From NCBI GenBank assembly GCA_052161645.1, contig CP197414.1: DNA of 64,000 bases; one strand, given 5' to 3'. The position numbers were made by a program, and so were the translations under genes. Source of the stretch: Laterigemmans sp052161645. GTDB taxonomy: Bacteria > Planctomycetota > Planctomycetia > Pirellulales > Pirellulaceae. Below the pieces are notes generated by a model that ran no database searches, was not told the origin of the DNA, and worked only from the letters and a program-made list of their open reading frames with translations. Shown here piece after piece: positions 7,460-16,058 of this stretch; position 1 is the first letter of the stretch; each line of letters opens with the position of its first letter.

Positions 7460-8750
7460 ACAGCTCGATCGTCGCCACTTCATGACTTCGTTAGCCGCTC
7501 GTTCGACACTCGCCGCCGGCGGTTTGGCGAGCCTCCCGTACATGGATTTTGCTGCAGCAGCCGAGATCGGGCGTCGACCGCGAGTCGCTTTTCTGGGCAC
7601 CGAAGTGCGTACTCATTCCCACGCCCAGCACTTTCTTGATCGACATACCATGGGTTACACCTGGCAAGGTGCTTGGCAACCGCCGCGAATCGAAGTCGCC
7701 GGTGTCTTCATCGACCAATTTCCTGAAGGTGATTTAACGCATGAGCGAGTTAAACGTCATCAGTTAGACTTGTATCCCACGATCGCCGAAGCGCTCACCT
7801 TGGGAGGTGAAAAGTTGGCTGTCGACGGAGTGGTAATCATTGCCGAGCATGGCGATTATCCCACAAACGAAAAAGGCCAGCGGCGGTATCCGCGCTATGA
7901 CTGGTTTAAGCAGGTTGTCAAAGTGTTTGAGGATAGCGGTCGTAGCGTGCCCGTCTTTAATGACAAGCATTTGTCGACCGTGTGGAGTGAATGCGTCGAG
8001 ATGGTGGAGGATTCAAAGCGACTCGAGTTTGCGTTCCTGGCCGGTTCTTCCTTACCGGTGACTCGGCGTTTTCCGGCTATCGATATGCCACTCGGGGCGA
8101 ATCTCAAAGAGAGCGTTTGCGTCGCCTATGGTGGTATTGATAGTTACGACATTCACGCCTTGGAGACAGCCCAGTGCATGTCGGAAAGACGGCGTGGGGG
8201 AGAGGTCGGAGTCAAATCGATTGTCGCCTTGCGCGGCGAGGCACTCTGGGAGATGCTCTGGAAGAGCCAGTTTGAGACCACGCGAAAATTAGTCGTCGCC
8301 GCGCTCTGTCGTAGTCATAATTTGCCGGTCGAAACGGGCTTTCCCACGGCACCGATCACCATCGAGTGGATGCAGCAAACGATGCCCAACACGACCGGCT
8401 ATATGATCGAGCACCTCGATGGCTTCCGCACCGTGATGTTGTTGACCGGGATTCGTGATTTCAATTACGCCGGAATGTTGGCAGATGGTTCGATCATTTC
8501 ATGCCAAATGTATTTGCCGATGCCAACGCATGGTTCGACAACTGCCGACTTTTTCAATCCGCTGGCCCGGCACATCGAGACCACGATGATTGAGCGAAAA
8601 GCACCCTACCCCGTGGAACGCACTTTGTTGACTTCTGGAATGGTGATCGGCGGCGTCGACAGTTTGGCCGCTGGGCAAACGAAAATCGTAACACCCCATT
8701 TAGATGTCAATTACCAAGCAGCAACCGAGTCGACGTTTTGGAATGATTGA
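7443..8750 (+). CDS. Tat-exported conserved planctomycete protein, unknown function
   Basis: The 435-residue product begins with a twin-arginine signal (LDRRHFMTSLAARSTLAAGG) and should be exported folded, often meaning a cofactor or metal is bound. The mature part has the blocks RPRVAFLGTEVRTHSHAQHF, LYPTIAEALTLGGEKLAVDG, IIAEHGDYP, FNDKHLS and AGSSLPVTRR. These blocks recur, as far as I recall, in secreted proteins of planctomycetes, but I cannot assign a reaction. ATG 7443 lies inside the MFS gene in another frame. The unit creatininase, transporter and exported protein suggests a catabolic route for one compound, with this protein acting outside the cytoplasm. Confidence 0.7.
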   Translation: MRQQNRQLDRRHFMTSLAARSTLAAGGLASLPYMDFAAAAEIGRRPRVAFLGTEVRTHSHAQHFLDRHTMGYTWQGAWQPPRIEVAGVFIDQFPEGDLTHERVKRHQLDLYPTIAEALTLGGEKLAVDGVVIIAEHGDYPTNEKGQRRYPRYDWFKQVVKVFEDSGRSVPVFNDKHLSTVWSECVEMVEDSKRLEFAFLAGSSLPVTRRFPAIDMPLGANLKESVCVAYGGIDSYDIHALETAQCMSERRRGGEVGVKSIVALRGEALWEMLWKSQFETTRKLVVAALCRSHNLPVETGFPTAPITIEWMQQTMPNTTGYMIEHLDGFRTVMLLTGIRDFNYAGMLADGSIISCQMYLPMPTHGSTTADFFNPLARHIETTMIERKAPYPVERTLLTSGMVIGGVDSLAAGQTKIVTPHLDVNYQAATESTFWND

Positions 8751-8755
8751 TAGAA

Positions 8756-8804
8756 GTTGCTAGTGGCTAGTGGCTAGTTGCTAAAGGCTAGTTGCTAGTG
8801 GCTG
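8756..8804. repeat. Heptanucleotide tandem repeat
   Basis: Seven consecutive 7-bp units read GTTGCTA, GTGGCTA, GTGGCTA, GTTGCTA, AAGGCTA, GTTGCTA and GTGGCTG. They start six bases after the stop of the Tat-protein gene and lie between two convergent genes. A second heptad array with a different unit lies at 45598-45632. Confidence 0.85.
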
Positions 8805-8862
8805 GTCCGTCTCCTTCCGTCGCGTTTGCCTCGTGCGGGATCACAACTGGAAACTCCCAGGT

Positions 8863-10284
8863 TTAAGCTTTCAAGACATCATGGATGACGTTGCCGTGCA
8901 CATCGGTCAAGCGGAAGTCGCGGCCCGCGTAGCGATAGGTCAGCTGTTTGTGATGAAGGCCCAGAGCGTACAACATGGTGGCGTGCAGATCGTGGACACT
9001 GACCGGGTTTTCCGCGGCCGCAAAACCAAACTCATCGGTGGCTCCGTAAACCGTTCCTCCCTTGACGCCGCCTCCTGCCATCCAGACTGAAAATCCATAG
9101 GGATTATGATCGCGTCCTGCTTTGGGATTGCCATCACCACCGAGTTCCACCGTTGGGGTTCGGCCAAATTCGCCGCCCCACAAAATCAGCGTATCATCGA
9201 GCATGCCGCGTTGTTTGAGATCGGTCAGCAGGGCGGAGATGGGCTGGTCAATTTGGCCAGCCAAACTCCGATGCGCGCCGGCAATGTTTTCATGGTTATC
9301 CCATGGTTGTCCGGCACCGTGCCAGAGCTGCACGTAACGCACGCCCCGTTCCACAAGTCGCCTGGCGATTAACGTTTGCCGAGCATGGACGCCCGAACCA
9401 TACAGTTGATGGATGTAGGCTGGCTCGCGAGAAATATCAAAAGCTTCCTGGGCGTCACTTTGCATGCGAAAGGCCAATTCATACGATTGCATGCGGGCAG
9501 CCAAGCGGTCGTCGGGGCGAGTTTGTTGATGACGGCGATTCCATTGCCCGAGTAGATCGAGCTGCCTGCGCTGGGCATCTGTCGAGACCTGGGGGTGCTC
9601 AATGTTTTCGATTAAGCGACTGACCTCCTCGTGGCGTGAATCCACATAGGTACCCTGGAAAGCGCCGGGCAGAAAAGCGGCTTGCCAATTCTCCGTATCC
9701 TTAATCGGCAACCCGCCTGGACACATCGCGATGAACCCAGGCAGATTCTCATTCTCAGTTCCCAGCCCATGCATCACCCAAGCTCCCACGCTGGGGCGCG
9801 CCTGCACCGAGTCGCCGCAATTCATCAGCATCAGCGACGGCTCGTGGTTGGGGACTTGAGCAACCATCGAGCGGATGACGGCGATATCATCGATGTGCCG
9901 CGCCGTTTTGGCAAAGATCTCACTGACTTCGATACCCGATTCGCCGTAGCGTTGGAACTTGAATGGCGAGGGGAACGCGGCACCCGTTTTTCGCTCCGTT
10001 GTGAGCGTGTTAGATAAGGCTTTGCCCGCATATTTTGACAAGGCCGGTTTGGGATCAAAGGTATCGACGTGGGAGGGGCCGCCGTTGAGAAAAAAGTGGA
10101 TGACTCGCTTTGCCGTCGCGGGGAAATGAGGTTGGCGGGCGGTAACCACGCTGCCGCCACTGGCGGTGTCGTGCGGCCACACCGCTCCCAACGTGAGACC
10201 CGCCAACCCCAAGCTGGCACGCTGTAGCAAGCGGCGGCGTGGCAAGTTGGTAGGCGACCCGTGATTGGTTGATCGATCGGCCAT
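8863..10284 (-). CDS. DUF1501 family secreted sulfatase-like protein
   Basis: The 473-residue protein is of the DUF1501 family, which has the alkaline phosphatase/sulfatase-like fold and is strongly expanded in planctomycetes. It has a basic N-terminus with the Tat-like motif LPRRRLLQRASLGLAGLTLG. Family blocks include FFLNGGPSHVDTFDPKP, LGAWVMHGLGTENENLPGF, RRLVERGVRYVQLWHG and LILWGGEFGRTP followed by GRDHNPYGFSVWMAGGG. The start is set at ATG 10284, which has AAGGA at an 8-base spacing. It follows the PSCyt1 gene on the same strand, the usual partner. The family's biochemical role is unproven; degradation of sulfated or complex polysaccharides is only an inference. Confidence 0.85.
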   Translation of the reverse strand: MADRSTNHGSPTNLPRRRLLQRASLGLAGLTLGAVWPHDTASGGSVVTARQPHFPATAKRVIHFFLNGGPSHVDTFDPKPALSKYAGKALSNTLTTERKTGAAFPSPFKFQRYGESGIEVSEIFAKTARHIDDIAVIRSMVAQVPNHEPSLMLMNCGDSVQARPSVGAWVMHGLGTENENLPGFIAMCPGGLPIKDTENWQAAFLPGAFQGTYVDSRHEEVSRLIENIEHPQVSTDAQRRQLDLLGQWNRRHQQTRPDDRLAARMQSYELAFRMQSDAQEAFDISREPAYIHQLYGSGVHARQTLIARRLVERGVRYVQLWHGAGQPWDNHENIAGAHRSLAGQIDQPISALLTDLKQRGMLDDTLILWGGEFGRTPTVELGGDGNPKAGRDHNPYGFSVWMAGGGVKGGTVYGATDEFGFAAAENPVSVHDLHATMLYALGLHHKQLTYRYAGRDFRLTDVHGNVIHDVLKA

Positions 10285-10292
10285 GGGGAAAT

Positions 10293-10297
10293 TCCTT
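10293..10297 (-). promoter_or_regulatory. Ribosome binding site deciding the DUF1501 start
   Basis: AAGGA on the minus strand is separated by eight bases from ATG 10284. The in-frame TTG at 10329 has no comparable site, so the shorter start was chosen. Confidence 0.6.
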
Positions 10298-10327
10298 GGG
10301 GGCAGCTTAGAGGTGCGCGATTCGTTC

Positions 10328-10393
10328 AACCGTTAGCCGGAGGCGTACGATCGCTGAGATGCTTGGTTGAGAGTACGCCTGCGGCTGACTGTT
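10328..10393. repeat. Imperfect inverted repeat (long hairpin)
   Basis: Left arm AACCGTTAGCCGGAGGCGTAC (split here as AACCG, 10328-10332, plus 16 bases to 10348) pairs with the right arm at 10373-10393 with about four mismatches over 21 bases. The loop is 24 bases. It lies between the PSCyt1 stop and the DUF1501 start on the minus strand, so it could reduce or set the ratio of downstream expression, or be a REP-type element. Confidence 0.65.
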
Positions 10394-10400
10394 AAACGAT

Positions 10401-13400
10401 TTAATCGACAAATGAAAATTCATTTGCGCAGAGGAGGACTTGGGCGAGTTGTTCCCAAGGCGAGAGTTGGCTGATTTGGTCGTGCGTAAAGTCTTGGCGT
10501 GAATGCCAGACGATCGTTTGATCTCGTTGCTGCGATTTGAGCGGTTCAATGCGGACCTCCCACAAGTATTGATCGCTGTTAAGGACTTCGTTAATGTCGA
10601 CCAGGAAATCGACCGTCTCGCCAGCTTGAACCGCGAGTTGTGGGACGTCCAGTTGTAAGGTTTGCTGATGGGGCTTGCCGCTGGCGAGCACTCCCGCGGT
10701 TGGACTGACGATAAAGCAACGCACGCCGTCGCCAGGTGGAGCCTCATGAATCATTTTGGAAGTAATCTTGATCGTCATCGCTTCGGGGGCGGTCCAACGG
10801 CGAATGGCGGCGTGTGCGCGGTCGTTCCCCGGATGCCCGCCGCTGGCTGTCAATTGTACCCACCCCAGTTCCTGGTCGGGCCACTGCGGCGAGCCTTGCC
10901 AAGCCTTGCCGGTAAAGTGTGGCAGAGGTGTAAAGCCCACAATCTTCCCCTGCGGTTCGTCAATCGCGCCGTAACCATAAGTCCACTCCGCGCTTGTTCT
11001 TGGTATCTCCTGCGAAGGGACTTCGGCTGCCGCTGTCACCCAGTTGAGGGCTTCGTTGGTCTCTTGCGGAGTCGGCGGACGTTGTAAGATTTTTTCAAAT
11101 AATCGGGTCACCCGAGAATCTGACGGTAGCGGCTGGAGATCGGCGGCAATTTTCCTGGCTCGTTCCAGCACAAAGGGATGGTTTAAAAAGTAAAGTGCTT
11201 GTTGAGGAACGGTCGTTTCGTTTCGCTGGGGTGTGTGCAAATCGGGGTTGGCAAAATCAAACGTGCGCAGCAAACCGGGTAGGAATTGACGGTCTACCAG
11301 TCCATAGACAGCCCGTCTATGAGGATAAGGTCGCGCGAATAGATCTTTCGGCTTTCCACCCAAAGAACGCTCAAGTTCGGCCGCGGCAACCAGCATCGAA
11401 TCTCGCAGCTCCTCGTACGATAAACGTCTGGGATTCATCCGCCACAGTAGACGATTTTCTGGATCAAGTTGTTCGCCAAGCGTTCGTTGCACCTCGAGCT
11501 GGTGCCTTTGAGAGCTTTGTTGAAAGGTGGCCGAAGTGACGATTAAACGTTGCAGTTGTTTAACGCTCCACCCTGAGGCGATGAACTCCGCAGCCAGCCA
11601 ATCGAGCAACTGAGGATGTGAGGGTGGCTCCGCGCGAGTGCCAAAGTCGCTCGGTGTGGTCACCAGTCCTTGACCGATCAATTGCGTCCACACACGATTG
11701 ACAAAGACGCGGGCGGTCAGTGGGTTGCGAGGATCGATGATCGCTTGTGCTAATTCGTGCCGACCACTCCCCTCGGTAAATGGAACGGGTTCAGCAGCGG
11801 ATAAAACACTTAAGAATTGGCGGGGAACATGTCGACCTGGCTGCGTTGCATTACCGCGGCGGAAAATACGTGGCTCGCTCGGCGTCTGACGATCCACCAA
11901 AACTAAGGCGTGAGGAATTTCCAAGTCCGACTGAATAATCCAACGGTCAATCTCGCCGCGAAGTTTCCACAGCTCGGTACACTCGGCGGAAGTGAAAAAC
12001 ATCTCGGTGCTGGCAATCTCTTCGCGTGGCAGTTCACACGGTGCGTTTGGCCCGTAGAGGATTTGTCGCAGTTGTTCGGCTGGCGGATCTGCTAGCTCGG
12101 TGGGGGCTGGCTGTTGATTGGCGTTTGCTTTGGCAACGAGTGCTTGCCAATCCTGTTCCACGTCGCTGAACACCGCCGCGTAGCGATCGATGACTTCGCT
12201 GAATGAATTGGGTGGTTGTTGGAATGCTTTGGCGATCGTGGGGTGAAGTCGCTGAGTTTGAAGTTCCGTCGTGACTTGTGGACTGTCACTGGGAAATTGC
12301 GCCGCGGGAATTGCCTGATAGGCATGCCAGGCGAGCCAGATTGGATTTTTGTCCTGCTTAGTTTGATGCAAATAGTCCGCCCAACGACGCACGAAGGCAG
12401 GTATAAGATCGGTAGCTTGTAAGATCTGGTCAAAGTTGTTGTTCGCGTATTGGTCAAGTTGCGTTTGGGCGATTAGATAATCCGCAATCCGAGTTCGCAC
12501 CCTTGCGCCTGACGCTTGAGCCGATTTATCAAAGGCGGTTTGGTAAGCCAGTTGGCGTTTTTCTAATTCTTGTTGATAGGCGGCCCGAGCGTCGGCTGAA
12601 GCGTGCGGAGCTGGATTGTCTGTGGCTGGCTGTAAGCGTTCGGTGCAGCTGGCGAAGACGCCGTACAGCGAGTAATAATCAGCCGTGGGGATGGGGTCGT
12701 ATTTATGGTCATGACAACGCGCGCAACTGACCGTCAGCCCCATGGTTCCCCGGGTGAGCACGTCGATGCGGTCGTCGATGATGTCATGCGGTGAGCCGAG
12801 AAAGCGACGGCCGAGCGTCATAAAGCCCATTGCGGTCGCGTCACCGGGACGTGTGTCGCTGACTTGATCGGCGGCAATTTGCAACAGTAAAAAACGGTTG
12901 TAAGGCAAGTCCTCGTTAAAGGCTCGCGTGAGCCAATCGCGGTAGCTCCAAGCGTGCACCCAAAATCGTTCCTCGCGAGCGTAAACGTATCCTTTGGTGT
13001 CACTATAGCGAGCCAAGTCCATCCAGTGTCGCGCCTGTTGTTCGCCGTAATGGGGCGAGTCGAGCAGTTGTTCGACCAGTCGCAAATAGGCGGTCGGTGA
13101 ATCGTCCGTTTCGTAAGCCGAGATTTGTCCGCGGCTGGGTGGCAGGCCGCTCAGCGCATAGGCGACGCGGCGGATGAGCGTGGCTCTATCAGCGGTCGGG
13201 GCTGGGGCTAGTTCGTTATCACGCAGACGCTGTAAAACGAAGGCATCGATTGGATTGCGAATCCAATTTTCGGGATCGTCCGGAGTGGGGACGGGCGGTT
13301 GTTGCAGGGGCTGAAAGGCCCAGTGGGGCGGCGCAGGTTGCTTGACCGCCGGGGCGATCTCTCCGGCTGGCCAAGGTGCACCCAGTTGCAGCCAGTGCTC

Positions 13401-13814
13401 GAGCTGCTCGAGCTCGTGCGACTTGAGTGGCTCGTCGGGTGGCATCTCCAGGCCTCCGGTTCGTCTCACCGCTTGCATCAACAAGCTCGCGGCGGGCCGT
13501 TCTAACGTGATCGCTGGGCCCGAGTCGCCTCCGGAAAGGAGCCCCGCCCTGCTGTCGACCCGCAAGCCGGCCATTTGCTCCTCAGGGCCGTGGCATTCGC
13601 CGCATCGCTCAATCAACAGCGGGCGAATGTGCCGCTCAAAAAATTCGACATCCTCCGCAGGCGGCTGGTTCTTGGCCGGTTCCGAGGCTGTGGTTAACGA
13701 AAAACCGCTGTAGCTGCCAAGCGCAAGGAAAAAGCTTACGGTATGTAAGAAAAAAGCGAACGATTGGTGCAGCGCTGGGGGGCGATTGCTGGCACGATTT
13801 GTTGGCTTGCACAT
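10401..13814 (-). CDS. PSCyt1-DUF1549-DUF1553 planctomycete cytochrome protein
   Basis: The 1137-residue secreted protein starts with a hydrophobic export segment (about residues 18-45). A PSCyt1 c-type heme site follows (CGECH at 71-75), then DUF1549 (about 195-400) with a second CxxCH in CARCHDHKYDPI, and DUF1553 in the last half, with ARVFVNRVWTQLIGQGL and PPSHPQLLDWLAAEF. A beta-rich insertion lies near the C-terminus (about 1000-1110). ATG 13814 was chosen because longer versions would run into the end of the upstream gene. The gene sits between the Ntn-hydrolase fusion and DUF1501 on one strand. The family is thought to bind heme and take part in extracellular polymer breakdown; no activity is established. 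Confidence 0.85.
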   Translation of the reverse strand: MCKPTNRASNRPPALHQSFAFFLHTVSFFLALGSYSGFSLTTASEPAKNQPPAEDVEFFERHIRPLLIERCGECHGPEEQMAGLRVDSRAGLLSGGDSGPAITLERPAASLLMQAVRRTGGLEMPPDEPLKSHELEQLEHWLQLGAPWPAGEIAPAVKQPAPPHWAFQPLQQPPVPTPDDPENWIRNPIDAFVLQRLRDNELAPAPTADRATLIRRVAYALSGLPPSRGQISAYETDDSPTAYLRLVEQLLDSPHYGEQQARHWMDLARYSDTKGYVYAREERFWVHAWSYRDWLTRAFNEDLPYNRFLLLQIAADQVSDTRPGDATAMGFMTLGRRFLGSPHDIIDDRIDVLTRGTMGLTVSCARCHDHKYDPIPTADYYSLYGVFASCTERLQPATDNPAPHASADARAAYQQELEKRQLAYQTAFDKSAQASGARVRTRIADYLIAQTQLDQYANNNFDQILQATDLIPAFVRRWADYLHQTKQDKNPIWLAWHAYQAIPAAQFPSDSPQVTTELQTQRLHPTIAKAFQQPPNSFSEVIDRYAAVFSDVEQDWQALVAKANANQQPAPTELADPPAEQLRQILYGPNAPCELPREEIASTEMFFTSAECTELWKLRGEIDRWIIQSDLEIPHALVLVDRQTPSEPRIFRRGNATQPGRHVPRQFLSVLSAAEPVPFTEGSGRHELAQAIIDPRNPLTARVFVNRVWTQLIGQGLVTTPSDFGTRAEPPSHPQLLDWLAAEFIASGWSVKQLQRLIVTSATFQQSSQRHQLEVQRTLGEQLDPENRLLWRMNPRRLSYEELRDSMLVAAAELERSLGGKPKDLFARPYPHRRAVYGLVDRQFLPGLLRTFDFANPDLHTPQRNETTVPQQALYFLNHPFVLERARKIAADLQPLPSDSRVTRLFEKILQRPPTPQETNEALNWVTAAAEVPSQEIPRTSAEWTYGYGAIDEPQGKIVGFTPLPHFTGKAWQGSPQWPDQELGWVQLTASGGHPGNDRAHAAIRRWTAPEAMTIKITSKMIHEAPPGDGVRCFIVSPTAGVLASGKPHQQTLQLDVPQLAVQAGETVDFLVDINEVLNSDQYLWEVRIEPLKSQQRDQTIVWHSRQDFTHDQISQLSPWEQLAQVLLCANEFSFVD

Positions 13815-13875
13815 GCAACGTTCCCGGAGGAGCCGGTGGGCGGGGAGGAAGGAACTTTCAGCGAGGCGGGAGCTG

Positions 13876-15885
13876 TTATTCTGACAGCTGAGCTTCGGGC
13901 TGTCGAGCAATTGTTGACGGGGCACGCTCTATTTGCTCTCCGGCGGCCCATTTCGCCCCGGCGATAATGAGGTGACCCGGGCCGAGCGGAGCCTCGGGGT
14001 GGGGGCTGAAGCAGATCACTCGCCCCTTGCCGTGCGGGGCGCGGACGATGGCGTGCGTGCCGACCATGGCTTCCTCGGGGGCACCTTTTTTAGCAACTTC
14101 GGAATGATAGCTGGCTAAAACTTCGTAGCGCGGAAGTTGGGGGTGGTTGCCGGGAATTAAGAGCGGACCTTGGGCGTAATGAACATCGAGCAGGCGATCT
14201 TGATGGTTGAACAGTTGGCCTCCTAGTTCGCTGATTTCCAGCTGCACGGTTCCGGTGCCGCGAGCCCAGTGGGCTCGATCCCAGACGCGGGCGTTGATGA
14301 GGTCAAGGGACCAATCGTAATGGGACGAAGCCAAGTAAGCGCCCGCGCAGATCCCCAGGTAGCCGCCACCATTTTTGACAAACGCTTGCACGGCGAGGCT
14401 GCCGTTGGCCTCCAGGTGTTTGGCTTGGGAACTGCCGCTGCCACCGGGCATGATCAGCACATCAAACTGATCGAGCGCGTGATTCTGAATAGCTTGGGGG
14501 GTAATCACAGTCGTCGCAAAGCCTTGCTCGGTGGTGAGTAGTCGCTGCAGGTTTTTGGGACCATTTGCGGAACCACCTGAGTGATCATAGATCGCGATGC
14601 GGATTGGCGCGGGGGAGCCTGGGGTGGCGTCGGGGCCTTGCAACGCGAGTTCTTTTGCTTCTCGCAACTCTTGTTGCATGGCGGTCATGGATTGTCGTGA
14701 TAGCTGCTGGTGCAGTTGGGCGATTTGGCTGGGAGTCGGCGGCTCGGCAACCCATTGCCGCCGCGCTTCGGCGACGCGTTTAATCATCGTTTGTTCGAGC
14801 TCCCAGAGATCGGACCAGATACCTGGCAGCCCAACTGTCAGCACGGCATCGCGTTGTTGGGTCAAACTCCAATCACGCAGCAGGCGGGCAATTTCACCCA
14901 GTTCCCCGCCACGCGGATCCTCCAGCGGATCGGCGATCTCCTCCACAGCCGCCCAGCACGGCACTGCGATGGAAAATTTAGGGTCTCCCAAGATGGTCCA
15001 CATTGTCGTCAACGCCGGATCCTCCCCTGGTTTGACACCATGAAAAACGACGCCCGAAACGGTCGATGTGCGGCTAATGGTGTGATCGGTGGGAATCGAA
15101 GCGGGTAACGCGGAGGAGCGATCATTCACAGACCCAGGGATGGGGGCGCCGTCGGCATCCGCCAAATCGCGAGCGACGTGGCGGAGCAGATATTCGAGTT
15201 CAATGCTCGCTGTTTGAGGAGGCGACAAAAGTTTGCGGGCTCGCAAGAATCTTTCCGCGGAGTAAACGTCGGCCAACTGGTCGGCTGTCGGATTGGGCGG
15301 CAAGTTTTGAGCGGTCGTGGAAAAATTGGCGCGGACGATAAAGCCGTTCGGAGCGATTTGCGGATCGTTGGCATCGAACATGTGGAAACTGGCCGGACCG
15401 GTCTCAAATATCGCCGCTCCGCCCTGAGCATCGATGACACCGAAGTTTGCCACCGTGCGGCGTCCGCTGAGGTTTGTTTTTTCCAGCAGTTGCTGGAAAT
15501 CGGCGACGGTTGCACATGATTCCAAGGCCAGCTTCATGAATGGTCCATTGCTGGGGCCGCTGGCATTCGCTTTGCCAAGATCTTTGCTGAGTGAATTCTC
15601 AATACAAAAGCCAGCCGCGTTGACACCCATCCAAATCGACTTGCGGCTACCCGCGTTGACCACCGCGATGGCGCGATATTGCCCCGAACTGAGGATTGCC
15701 ACTTCGTTGTGAGGGGCGGAGTTGTTGTCGCGGTTTTTCCATAACAGGGGGCGTCCGTCGGGAGTGACTTTGCCGCTGATCACGGCCGTCGTGCATGCTT
15801 GCGTCTGTTGTAAAATCGGCCAGGTCGAAAAGAGCAAGTAGCCAAGGACGAAGATCGAGGAGACGAACTGCGGTAACGAAGGCAT
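13876..15885 (-). CDS. Secreted Ntn-hydrolase (acyltransferase/choloylglycine-like) fused to BPL_N amidotransferase-like domain
   Basis: The 669-residue protein joins two domains. Residues 1-30 are a signal peptide ending TQA, and cleavage would expose Cys31 in CTTAVISG, as in the acyl-CoA:6-aminopenicillanate acyltransferase/C45 group of N-terminal nucleophile hydrolases. LLWKNRDNNS, WMGVNAAGFCIEN and VIDAQGGAAIFETG are consistent with that fold. From about residue 425 follows a class I glutamine-amidotransferase-like domain of the BPL_N type, with IAIYDHSGGSANGPKNL, IMPGGSGSSQAKH and GICAGAYLA (Cys513). His629 and Glu631 (SPHPE) could complete a triad. The role is unknown; amide-bond hydrolysis outside the cytoplasm is plausible. 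It is upstream of, and probably co-transcribed with, the PSCyt1 and DUF1501 genes. Confidence 0.75.
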   Translation of the reverse strand: MPSLPQFVSSIFVLGYLLFSTWPILQQTQACTTAVISGKVTPDGRPLLWKNRDNNSAPHNEVAILSSGQYRAIAVVNAGSRKSIWMGVNAAGFCIENSLSKDLGKANASGPSNGPFMKLALESCATVADFQQLLEKTNLSGRRTVANFGVIDAQGGAAIFETGPASFHMFDANDPQIAPNGFIVRANFSTTAQNLPPNPTADQLADVYSAERFLRARKLLSPPQTASIELEYLLRHVARDLADADGAPIPGSVNDRSSALPASIPTDHTISRTSTVSGVVFHGVKPGEDPALTTMWTILGDPKFSIAVPCWAAVEEIADPLEDPRGGELGEIARLLRDWSLTQQRDAVLTVGLPGIWSDLWELEQTMIKRVAEARRQWVAEPPTPSQIAQLHQQLSRQSMTAMQQELREAKELALQGPDATPGSPAPIRIAIYDHSGGSANGPKNLQRLLTTEQGFATTVITPQAIQNHALDQFDVLIMPGGSGSSQAKHLEANGSLAVQAFVKNGGGYLGICAGAYLASSHYDWSLDLINARVWDRAHWARGTGTVQLEISELGGQLFNHQDRLLDVHYAQGPLLIPGNHPQLPRYEVLASYHSEVAKKGAPEEAMVGTHAIVRAPHGKGRVICFSPHPEAPLGPGHLIIAGAKWAAGEQIERAPSTIARQPEAQLSE

Positions 15886-16058
15886 GCTGGGATTTCCTGG
15901 AGGCGGGCGGCGATTTTACCGTATTCTAAACCAAAACCGATGGTCGCTGCGTTAGTAGTCTTGGGTGGGAATGTGTCGCCGGGAATGTGTGGCAGGCGAC
16001 TGGGGGAAGACGTACAATGGGGTTAAATTCCCCACCCTCCACTCGCTCGATTCCCACC

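Noticed and set aside
13876..15885. Lipoprotein reading of the N-terminal TQAC site
   Set aside because: The -3 residue is Thr/Gln-type instead of Leu, and the following CTTAVISG block fits an N-terminal nucleophile better than a lipidated Cys.
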